Source: Oceanobacillus jeddahensis
GTDB lineage: Bacteria > Bacillota > Bacilli > Bacillales > Amphibacillaceae
NCBI RefSeq assembly: GCF_000750635.1
Contig: NZ_CCDM010000001.1
Coordinates: 1,240,001 to 1,304,000, forward strand
Direction of reading: 5' to 3'
Length of the DNA: 64,000 bases
Part shown: piece after piece, positions 55,508 through 62,700 of the stretch
Numbering within the stretch: position 1 is the first letter of the stretch
Layout: every line of letters begins with the position of its first letter
Program-made: the position numbers and the translations under genes
Notes under the pieces: generated by a model
What the model saw: only the letters and a program-made list of their open reading frames with translations
Databases searched by the model: none
What the model was told of the DNA's origin: nothing

Positions 55508-56401
55508 ATGGGATTCAAAAATGTAACAGTAGCAGGCAGTGGTGTGTTAGGAAGCCAAATTGCCTTTCAGATTTCTTTTAAGGGATTTAATGTAACGGTT
55601 TATGATATTAATGATGAGGCTGTCAGTGCTGCAAAAACACGTATGGAAAAATGGCAGCAGCGTTATAAAGAAGATGTAAATGCATCCGATGCAGAAGTAA
55701 AAGAGGCATTTGAAAGCATACATTTCTCTACAGATTTAAAAGAAGCTGTGTCAGACGCAGATTTAATCATTGAAGCGGTTCCGGAAAAAGAAGAAATTAA
55801 ATTAGACTTCTATAAAAAATTAGCAGAAGTTGCTCCGGAAAAAACAATTTTTGCATCTAATTCATCTACCATGCTTCCAAGTCAATTTGCAGAAACAACC
55901 GGACGCCCAAATCAATTCCTGATGCTTCACTTTGCCAATGAAATTTGGAAAAACAATACGGCAGAAATTATGAAGCATGAAGGAACGGATATGAACGTGT
56001 TTGACGAGGTTGTAGAATTTGCGGAACAAATCGGTATGGTCGCACTGCCTATCTATAAAGAGCAACCAGGTTATATTTTAAATTCCCTGCTCGTCCCATT
56101 TTTAGACGCGGCACAGGATTTATTGGTAAATGATGTTGCAGACGCAGAAACCATTGATAAAACATGGATGGTAGCTACCGGTGCACCTCGGGGTCCATTT
56201 GCTACACTGGATGTTATTGGAATCCGTACGCCGTATAACCTGTCTGCAGCAAAAGGAGAAGCTGGAGATAAGAAAGCGCAAAGGGTTGCGAAGTTTTTAA
56301 AAGAAACTTACCTGGATAAAGGAAAATTCGGGATTGAATCAGGAGAAGGCTTTTATAACTATCCTGATCCGGCATATGAAAATCCTGATTTCCTGAAATA
56401 A
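55508..56401 (+). CDS. 3-hydroxyacyl-CoA dehydrogenase family protein
   Basis: NAD-dependent enzyme of the 3HCDH fold, 297 residues. The Rossmann motif is VAGSGVLGSQIA, followed by IIEAVPEKEEIK and SNSSTMLPSQFA. The catalytic histidine lies in MLHFANEIWKN and the C-terminal helical domain has YILNSLLVPFLDAA. AAGAAGGA lies 8 bases before ATG 55508. It is not next to thiolase or CoA-ligase genes, so the substrate may be a short hydroxyacyl-CoA or another hydroxy acid. Single-gene unit. Confidence 0.88.
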   Translation: MGFKNVTVAGSGVLGSQIAFQISFKGFNVTVYDINDEAVSAAKTRMEKWQQRYKEDVNASDAEVKEAFESIHFSTDLKEAVSDADLIIEAVPEKEEIKLDFYKKLAEVAPEKTIFASNSSTMLPSQFAETTGRPNQFLMLHFANEIWKNNTAEIMKHEGTDMNVFDEVVEFAEQIGMVALPIYKEQPGYILNSLLVPFLDAAQDLLVNDVADAETIDKTWMVATGAPRGPFATLDVIGIRTPYNLSAAKGEAGDKKAQRVAKFLKETYLDKGKFGIESGEGFYNYPDPAYENPDFLK

Positions 56402-56414
56402 ATGAAATCACAAA

Positions 56415-56441
56415 AAAAGCTGTCCGGCGGGGCAGCTTTTT
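56415..56441. terminator. Terminator between convergent genes
   Basis: AAAAAGCTGTCC pairs with GGGCAGCTTTTT; A and T runs on both sides suit both genes. Confidence 0.88.
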
Positions 56442-56456
56442 CTAATCATTGTTTTT

Positions 56457-57167
56457 CTACTGAGATGCTTGTTGCAGCTGCTGATAATACGCCATTGTTT
56501 TGTCAGGCTGATCTGTATTTATAATGACAAAGTTATCTTGTGTATGGACCACAATATAAGGAGCTTTATCCGAACGGAGAAAGAGTTTGCCTGCTCCGAG
56601 TTCTTCCATACGATAATTTCCGAGGTGTTTTCCAAACATAGAAATGCCGTTTGTGCGTATGATGATTTCCGGGAGTTCATCATAAAGAGATATTTCTTCC
56701 ACATCGGAAAATGCCCATTCTTCTCCATATAAACCTGTCATTTCAAAGGAATTCTCGTGTATTTCTAATGTGTTTGGCAAAAAGGGGATGGCAAATACGA
56801 CAATTACCAAGATAAAAGAAACCGCTAAAACCGTTTTATTTATCTTTTGTGATTTCTTTTTCCTCTTTTTTGTCATCAACAAGGATTCAATGAATAAAAC
56901 AATAAGCATGACGATATATGAACCTTCCATAGCATAGGGAATATGGAAGAGCTGGAGCAGAAATCCAAGCGTTAAAACAATGCCCACATGCAGCATCATC
57001 TTACCGACAGCTTGCGGGTAACCTGCTTTAATCATTTGCTGTTGTTCCTCAGGGCTGCTCGAATGAAAACCGCTGATAAGACGATAATTTTTGCGAATTA
57101 AAATCAAATAACTGAAAAAGAAAAACATAAGAATGAGAAAAATTTGAATCCCGTATAAGTATTCCAT
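56457..57167 (-). CDS. Membrane protein with DUF3784-like region and PH-type domain
   Basis: 236-residue protein with four hydrophobic segments (about 5-25, 58-75, 82-97 and 112-130) and a C-terminal soluble beta-rich domain (about 135-236; MTGLYGEEWAFSDVEEISLY) like bacterial PH domains. The N-terminal half resembles DUF3784 (RKNYRLISGFHSSSPEEQQQ). ATG 57167 has GGAGGGGG 7 bases upstream; an earlier ATG at 57230 has none. Function unknown. Confidence 0.75.
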   Translation of the reverse strand: MEYLYGIQIFLILMFFFFSYLILIRKNYRLISGFHSSSPEEQQQMIKAGYPQAVGKMMLHVGIVLTLGFLLQLFHIPYAMEGSYIVMLIVLFIESLLMTKKRKKKSQKINKTVLAVSFILVIVVFAIPFLPNTLEIHENSFEMTGLYGEEWAFSDVEEISLYDELPEIIIRTNGISMFGKHLGNYRMEELGAGKLFLRSDKAPYIVVHTQDNFVIINTDQPDKTMAYYQQLQQASQ

Positions 57168-57337
57168 CAGGTACCCCCTCCATATTTTGATTGCATTATA
57201 AATACGGGAGAAAGGCAGAGAAAGTTTCAACCGGAGAAACGGTTCTTTAAAAAAACTTGCTTTCTGTGTCGATTAGGATTAAATTGTACATATTCCAATG
57301 GATATAGATGATGTACGGATAAAGGTCAGGTGGTTAA

Positions 57338-57709
57338 ATGAAGTATCTCTTCATCATGATGGGAGCCTTTTTTGGAGCAATAGCCCGTTATGAAATCAGT
57401 TTATGGTTTGGCGGACAGTCATTTCCCATAGCTACGGTTACGGTCAATATTATCGGCTGTTTCTTTTTAGGGTTTTTACTCACACTTGTTTCGCTTTCCA
57501 GGCATGATCGTCAAGTATGGGCACTGACTTTTGGCACGGGGTTTCTAGGAGCTTTTACGACGTTTTCTACCTTTGCATTAGATATACTGCTGCTTAACTT
57601 GCCAATGGCTCTTGGATACATTGGGATAAGTATCATTGTGGGAATTACTTTTGCCGGTCTCGGGGTTTGGACAGCGAATGTTGTCTATTCTTATTTCAGG
57701 AAAGCTTAA
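57338..57709 (+). CDS. crcB: Fluoride ion channel CrcB (subunit 1)
   Basis: 123-residue Fluc-family channel with four membrane helices that exports toxic fluoride. It shows the N-terminal GAFFGAIARYEIS, the NIIGCFFLGFL helix and the signature GFLGAFTTFSTFALD. It lies 18 bases before a second crcB, a common heterodimer layout in Firmicutes. CAGGTGG precedes the ATG. No fluoride riboswitch is recognisable upstream. Confidence 0.93.
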   Translation: MKYLFIMMGAFFGAIARYEISLWFGGQSFPIATVTVNIIGCFFLGFLLTLVSLSRHDRQVWALTFGTGFLGAFTTFSTFALDILLLNLPMALGYIGISIIVGITFAGLGVWTANVVYSYFRKA

Positions 57710-57727
57710 AAAGAAAGAGGTCTTCTT

Positions 57728-58090
57728 ATGGGTTTTGTAGGTGTAGGCGGTGCAATCGGAGCATTATTGCGTTACATAATAAGTGAATATATGAAGCCGT
57801 TAAAAGCTGAGAAAGGGCTTATTTTTCCCATTGCAACCTGGATGATTAATGTATCAGGCTCTCTTTTGTTAGGGATTCTTTATGAGCTTCATTTACCGTT
57901 CCAGATGTGGCTGCTGTTAGGAGTCGGCTTTTGTGGCGGTTACACAACCTTTTCCACTTTTGGTAAAGAAGTTATTGATCTGTTGCTGGATAAGCAGTGG
58001 TTGCCAGCTTTCTGGTATGTTATCACATCTGTTTTGTTAAGTATTATAGCAGTTTGGATCGGTATACATTTGGCTTCTGTTGTTTCTTAA
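57728..58090 (+). CDS. crcB: Fluoride ion channel CrcB (subunit 2)
   Basis: 120-residue second Fluc subunit: GVGGAIGALLRYIISEY, NVSGSLLLGIL and GFCGGYTTFSTFGKEV. It is clearly divergent from subunit 1, as expected for an obligate heterodimer. AAAGAGG precedes the ATG at 57728. Both subunits are probably in the plasma membrane as an antiparallel dimer. Confidence 0.93.
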   Translation: MGFVGVGGAIGALLRYIISEYMKPLKAEKGLIFPIATWMINVSGSLLLGILYELHLPFQMWLLLGVGFCGGYTTFSTFGKEVIDLLLDKQWLPAFWYVITSVLLSIIAVWIGIHLASVVS

Positions 58091-58154
58091 AACGGTTGTT
58101 TAAAGTGTACAATAAAAATGCCTCATAATATAGGGAACAGATTATTTGTAGTTT

Positions 58155-58168
58155 TGTAAGCGTTTTCG
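58155..58168. promoter_or_regulatory. cre (CcpA) site before the SDR gene
   Basis: TGTAAGCGTTTTCG matches 13 of 14 cre positions and lies 40 bases upstream of the start codon, close to where a promoter would be. Confidence 0.6.
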
Positions 58169-58208
58169 TAAAATGGGAGATAATCATATTTTAAAGGAGA
58201 GGTGTTGT

Positions 58209-58973
58209 ATGCGAGATAAGGTTGTATTAATAACTGGTGGAGCCGGCGGAATTGGTCAAGCAGCAGCAAAATTATTTCTAAACGAAGGAGCTAAAGTTGT
58301 TTTAGTCGATATTAACGAATCATCCTTAGCCAAAGCAAAGGAATCTCTCACAGACAGTCCGGAAAATGTAGGCATTATTCAGGCAGATGTAACGAACGAA
58401 GCAGATGTAAAGAACTATGTTCAGGAAACAGTTAAGCAATTCGGCAGAATCGATATTTTCTTTAATAATGCAGGAATTAATGGTCCTGTTGCGGAAATTA
58501 CAGATTTGGATAAGGATACTTTTGAACAGGTCATGTCGATTAATGTTACCGGGGTATTTTTGGGATTAAAACATGTACTTAAGCAAATGAAAGAACAGGG
58601 GCATGGACGAGTGATTAATACAGCATCTAATGCCGCATATATCGGTTCAGCGGGAATGGTTGGCTATATTGCCTCTAAACATGCTGTTGCTGGTATAACG
58701 AAGACGGCAGCATTGGAAACTGCTCCATTGGGAATTCGTGTAAACGCAGTAGCTCCTGCTGCCATTGATACACAAATGCTTAAGGATATTCAAAATAATT
58801 TAACGCCGGGAGAGCCGGAAAAATCAGGAGAAGCTCTAAAACAAGGCATTCCAGTTGGAAGATTTGGCGCACCTGATGAAGTTGCGCAGATTGTCCGATT
58901 CCTGGCATCGGATGAAGCGTCGTTCGTGCATGGTGCATTATATAATGTAGATGGTGGAATGCAGGCAGACTAA
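58209..58973 (+). CDS. Short-chain dehydrogenase/reductase
   Basis: Classical SDR, 254 residues, NAD(P)-dependent. TGGAGGIGQ and DINES (NAD-preferring acidic residue), NNAGING, and the catalytic Ser with Y-x3-K (NTASNAAYIG, GYIASKHA). It ends in NVDGGMQAD, the usual tetramer contact region. AAGGAGAGG lies 6 bases before ATG 58209, so an earlier in-frame ATG (58173) is rejected. The cre site suggests a role in carbon metabolism; the substrate is unknown. Confidence 0.9.
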   Translation: MRDKVVLITGGAGGIGQAAAKLFLNEGAKVVLVDINESSLAKAKESLTDSPENVGIIQADVTNEADVKNYVQETVKQFGRIDIFFNNAGINGPVAEITDLDKDTFEQVMSINVTGVFLGLKHVLKQMKEQGHGRVINTASNAAYIGSAGMVGYIASKHAVAGITKTAALETAPLGIRVNAVAPAAIDTQMLKDIQNNLTPGEPEKSGEALKQGIPVGRFGAPDEVAQIVRFLASDEASFVHGALYNVDGGMQAD

Positions 58974-58979
58974 ATTTTA

Positions 58980-59012
58980 TGCATAAAACGAAACTTCATT
59001 CAGTGGGAGTTT
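58980..59012 (-). repeat. End fragment of a family 2 repeat
   Basis: On the minus strand it reads AACTCCCACTGAATGAAG then TTTCGTTTTATG, identical to the end of the 28859 copy. The hairpin core is absent. Confidence 0.6.
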
Positions 59013-59030
59013 TCGCCCTTCTCCGTGATA

Positions 59031-59071
59031 AAAAAGCAGTTATCTCGGTTTATTCGAGATAACTGCTTCTT
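59031..59071. terminator. Terminator between SDR and tcyP
   Basis: AAAAAGCAGTTATCTCG pairs with CGAGATAACTGCTTCTT. The A run gives a T run for the minus-strand tcyP. Confidence 0.88.
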
Positions 59072-59077
59072 CAGAGC

Positions 59078-60472
59078 TTAAATACCAGTATTTTCTACTA
59101 CGGCATCTTTATTATTAAATTTCTTCTCATCCAGGTTGCCGAGCACTTTGGAAGTGACGGTACCTGAAACCATGCTGCCGTTGACATTGACTGCGGTACG
59201 ACCCATATCAATAAGCGGCTCAACGGTAATCAGCAAACCAGCAAGCGCAATCGGCAGTCCCATAGAGGACAGAACAATAATCGCTGCGAATGTTGCTCCG
59301 CCGCCGACACCAGCAACACCAAATGAGCTGATTGCTGTAATTAATACAAGCTGTACAATAAAGTCAAGTGACGTTGGATCAATACCGACAGTCGGTGCAA
59401 TCATAACGGCAAGCATCGCAGGATAAATTCCTGCACAAGCATTTTGCCCCATGGTTGCGCCAAAGGAAGCTGACATGTTGGCAGCTCCGTCATCTACTCC
59501 CAGCGCCTCTTTCTGTGCGGTCACATTCAATGGAATCGTTCCTGCACTGGAACGGGACGTAAAGGCAAATCCGAGTACCGGGAAAACTTTTTTCATAAAC
59601 GTAATCGGATTTAACCGGAATCCGCTGACGATAAGCATGTGAATAAGAACCATGACAATCAATGCCACGTAAGATGCAATCACAAATTTACCAAGCTGGA
59701 CAATCCCTGCAAAGTTTGTCGTGGCAACCATATTCGTCATCAATGCTAATACTCCAAATGGAGTTAAGCGTAAAATAAGTGTTACAAGCCGCATAACAAT
59801 AGCAAATACGGCATTTACCATCCGTGTAAACCGCTCTGCCTGTTCCGGCTGTTTCCTGCTCACTCCAAGAGTGGCTATTCCAACGAGAACAGAGAAGATA
59901 ACGACAGCAATAACAGATGTTGAACGTTCTCCGGTCATATCTAAAAAGATATTATTTGGAATAAAATTAATGATACGTTGTGGTGTTGTTTCTTCTTCCA
60001 TCGATTCAAAATTTTCTTCCATGGAAGCACCGCGTTCTGTTTCTTCCTGTCCTGCTTCGATTTGTTCTGCATTTAAATCAAAGATGAGAGAGGTTGCGAC
60101 ACCAAGAGTTGCTGCAACAAGTGTTGTTGAAATAAGTACCCCAATTACCCATGCGGCCATTTTTCCAAGCTGTTTTGTTTCATTCAAATTGATAATGGCA
60201 CGAATAATCGAAACCATAACCAGTGGAACAACAATCAGCATGAGGAAACGGATATATCCGCTGCCGACAATATCGTACCAATCGAGCGTACTTGTAAGAA
60301 TATCGGACCCTTCTCCATAGATAACCTGGAACAGAGCTCCTAACACAATTCCAATTCCCATACCTGTAAATACGCGTTTGGCAAAGGAAACATGTTTTTT
60401 CTGCATATAGATTAATAAACCAATTAATGCAAGTAAAACAACAATATTTAATAATATAAACCAATTATCCAT
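59078..60472 (-). CDS. tcyP: L-cystine transporter, sodium:dicarboxylate symporter family
   Basis: 464-residue secondary transporter for L-cystine. Typical DAACS segments: FLMLIVVPLVMVSIIRAI, the serine-rich hairpin FAFTSRSSAGTIPLNV, GATMGQNACAGIYPAMLA and GRTAVNVNGSMVSGTVTSKV. An acidic extracellular loop lies at about 135-160. GAAGGAGGA precedes the ATG. It is a single gene with terminators on both ends. No S-box or similar leader was recognised upstream. Confidence 0.92.
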   Translation of the reverse strand: MDNWFILLNIVVLLALIGLLIYMQKKHVSFAKRVFTGMGIGIVLGALFQVIYGEGSDILTSTLDWYDIVGSGYIRFLMLIVVPLVMVSIIRAIINLNETKQLGKMAAWVIGVLISTTLVAATLGVATSLIFDLNAEQIEAGQEETERGASMEENFESMEEETTPQRIINFIPNNIFLDMTGERSTSVIAVVIFSVLVGIATLGVSRKQPEQAERFTRMVNAVFAIVMRLVTLILRLTPFGVLALMTNMVATTNFAGIVQLGKFVIASYVALIVMVLIHMLIVSGFRLNPITFMKKVFPVLGFAFTSRSSAGTIPLNVTAQKEALGVDDGAANMSASFGATMGQNACAGIYPAMLAVMIAPTVGIDPTSLDFIVQLVLITAISSFGVAGVGGGATFAAIIVLSSMGLPIALAGLLITVEPLIDMGRTAVNVNGSMVSGTVTSKVLGNLDEKKFNNKDAVVENTGI

Positions 60473-60738
60473 TTGGTATAATCCTCCTTCGTAAAAATGT
60501 TCCTGACAAATCCAACAAAAATAGTACGGATTAAACTATACAATGATTCTTTTATGATTTCAAGATAGTTGCTTCGAATGGTTTTATAAAACCAAGTAAG
60601 TTTATTGGTTTTTATTATATGCAGGTTATAAGATATTGGCTATTCTTTATATTAAAACTCGATTTTCGCACCTAAGAATAAGCATATATATCTTGCTTTT
60701 GGATTAAATCAGCTTTTTTGAAAGAATGATAGTGTATA

Positions 60739-60910
60739 GCTCCGCTCCGGTCAACGACTCCGCTTTCCGACGTACAAATGTTTTCGATGGGGCGAGTAAT
60801 CGCAACCCCAGGACGTTGCGACTTTAGTCTGCCATGGGGACGGCTTCAGCTAACTTGAAAAGAAACCCGCTTTTCAAGTGGATCTTCAGCTCGCCCTGCG
60901 ATGCACAAAG
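60739..60910. repeat. Chimeric repeat: family 2 core inside a family 1 element
   Basis: The family 1 parts are CTCCGCTTTCC and GGGGACGGCTTCAGCTAACTT...AAGTGGATCTTCAG. Between them, in reverse orientation, lies a family 2 segment with the core GGGGC-N11-ACCCC (60790-60810) and the flank GCAGACTAA...CGTCCTG on the minus strand. The inner stem is ACTTGAAAAG/CTTTTCAAGT here but ACTTTTGCCAAG/CTTGGCAAAAGT in the other family 1 copies. Confidence 0.75.
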
Positions 60911-61009
60911 AGGAATGATTGCTGTACATTTTTACCATGCACCACAAAAAATCTCTTCTGTCTGATCTACCTTTTATTTGTTCAGCTATTCCACGTATAG
61001 AACATCTAA

Positions 61010-61142
61010 CTAGCGGAGGCGGACCGTTTTGACTCCTGAGGGACCAGCACCATCTGAAGATCCACTTTTGCCAAGTGCTCTTCTTGGCAAAAGTTAGCTG
61101 AAGAGCGTGCCCCTAGGAAAGCAAAACGGTCCGCCGCAGCGG
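61010..61142. repeat. Structured intergenic repeat, family 1, copy B
   Basis: Inverted copy of 13488-13620. Its terminal inverted repeats (GGCGGACCGTTTTG with CAAAACGGTCCGCC) and inner stem (12 bp) pair perfectly. Homology continues to about 61200 (TTTGTCAAGGAAG). The gap 60473-61353 otherwise holds no gene. Confidence 0.85.
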
Positions 61143-61283
61143 TATTTTACACTTCACCTGCTATTCTTTGTCAAGGAAGTTATCAAAAGAACGTTCAACT
61201 CCTGTTTCTATGGAAATGAAATTACTTTTTAATCCCAGGCTTTATTATGCACCAACTCCGAAATAACATGATTGATTTTAAAC

Positions 61284-61342
61284 AAGAAAAAGAGAAGAGG
61301 AATTAAGATAGACGTCGTTACTATCTTTTTTAGCTCTTCTCT
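61284..61342 (-). terminator. Terminator of the MenC-like gene
   Basis: AGAGAAGAG and ATAG arms pair with CTAT and CTCTTCTCT; on the minus strand a TTTTCTTG tract follows. Confidence 0.75.
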
Positions 61343-61353
61343 GATTATGTTAA

Positions 61354-62460
61354 TTATTTAAATGTTTCTTTCTGAACGGTGTATTTTGCTAATTTCTCAC
61401 GGTTAACCTCATAACCAATTCCTGGAGAAGCAGGGACCTGTACCATTCCATCTTTGACAGTTACTTCTGGTTCAATAATGTCTTCATCCCAATAACGGGA
61501 AGAAGCCGCAGTGTCTCCAGGTAAAGTAAACGCAGAAAGGGAAGTAATCGCAATATTATGTGCACGTCCAACCCCTGATTCAAGCATGCCGCCGCACCAC
61601 ATTGGAATATTTGCTTCTTTACATAGTTCATGGATTCGTTTCATGGTTGTAATTCCACCGACACGGCCAACCTTCATATTAATAATTTTGCCGCTGCCGA
61701 TTTGAATCGCTTGTCTGGCATCTTCATAGGAATGAATACTTTCGTCCAGGCAAATTGGCGTTTTAATATGTTTTTGCAGCTCTGCATGGTCAATTAAGTC
61801 GCCGGCTGTTAATGGCTGTTCGATCATCATGAGATTATATGGGTCCAGTTTCTTTAGAGTTTCCATATCATCCAGTGTGTAAGCGGAATTCGCATCAACC
61901 ATCAGTGGAATATCAGGAAAGTTTTCACGAATTTCTCTTACTACCTCTACGTCTTTTCCAGGTTTAATTTTAACTTTAATTCGTTTATATCCTTCTGCTG
62001 TTTTTTCTTTAATGTTTTGAAGCAGGCGCTCCATGTCATCTTCAATGCCAAGACTGACGCCAACTTCAATTTCCGTTCTGCATCCGCCGATAGCTTCTGC
62101 CAGAGAGATACCTTGTTGTTTTGCATAGATATCCCATGCAGCTGCATCAATGGCTGCTTTGGCTAAGTTATTGCGTTTAAATGGTTCAAATAAATCAGTA
62201 AGCTCATCAGGATGATTTATTTCGCGGTTTAGCGTTAGGGGAATCAAATATTCCTCCAGCATAACCCAGGCAGCTTTTGTAAATTCTTCAATATAAAGCG
62301 GAGATTCAGAAGTAACACATTCTCCCCAACCAATTGTTCCATCTTCATCTTTTGCTTCTAAAATGATAAATTCACGGTCCTGTTCTGTTCCAAAGCTGGT
62401 CGTGAACGGGTTTTTCATTCGCATATTCATACGATGCATTGTTATTTCGGTGATTTTCAT
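61354..62460 (-). CDS. MenC-like enolase-superfamily enzyme (o-succinylbenzoate synthase / N-succinylamino acid racemase type)
   Basis: 368-residue enzyme of the muconate-lactonizing subgroup. The capping domain leads into a barrel with the catalytic K-x-K (RIKVKIKPG), metal ligands Asp (VDANSAY), Glu (MIEQPL) and Asp (CLDESI), and the second-face lysine (NMKVGRVGG). Members are OSBS in menaquinone synthesis, N-succinylamino acid racemases, or both. It stands alone, not in a men operon, so the racemase role is possible. ATG 62460 follows AAAAGGAGTC. Confidence 0.85.
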   Translation of the reverse strand: MKITEITMHRMNMRMKNPFTTSFGTEQDREFIILEAKDEDGTIGWGECVTSESPLYIEEFTKAAWVMLEEYLIPLTLNREINHPDELTDLFEPFKRNNLAKAAIDAAAWDIYAKQQGISLAEAIGGCRTEIEVGVSLGIEDDMERLLQNIKEKTAEGYKRIKVKIKPGKDVEVVREIRENFPDIPLMVDANSAYTLDDMETLKKLDPYNLMMIEQPLTAGDLIDHAELQKHIKTPICLDESIHSYEDARQAIQIGSGKIINMKVGRVGGITTMKRIHELCKEANIPMWCGGMLESGVGRAHNIAITSLSAFTLPGDTAASSRYWDEDIIEPEVTVKDGMVQVPASPGIGYEVNREKLAKYTVQKETFK

Positions 62461-62664
62461 TGGTAAGACTCCTTTTGTCGGCAAATGAAAAAAGAATAAA
62501 GCTTTCCCATTTGCATCATTGTAATTAGGGCATTCATTAAAAGAATTCTAACAAAATACCTTTATCCAATTAAGTTCTATTATAGTGTATTTCTGTACTT
62601 TATAGCAATATGGCAGTTGAATGGCTTCCGATTTTAGAAAAACAGCACTTAAACAGACACTACA

Positions 62665-62700
62665 AAAACTCAAAGGCCTTTGATAAGGCCTTTGAGTTTT
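62665..62700 (-). terminator. Perfect 16-bp hairpin terminator of ppk
   Basis: AAAACTCAAAGGCCTT-TGAT-AAGGCCTTTGAGTTTT. It overlaps the last codon of ppk. On the minus strand it ends in TTTT. Confidence 0.88.

Noticed and set aside
57231-57337. Fluoride riboswitch before crcB
   Set aside because: The conserved GGNGATGG core and matching arms were not found.
59721-60320. Plus-strand open frame of 199 codons
   Set aside because: Antisense shadow of tcyP, with no ribosome site and a Thr/Ile/Ser-rich composition.
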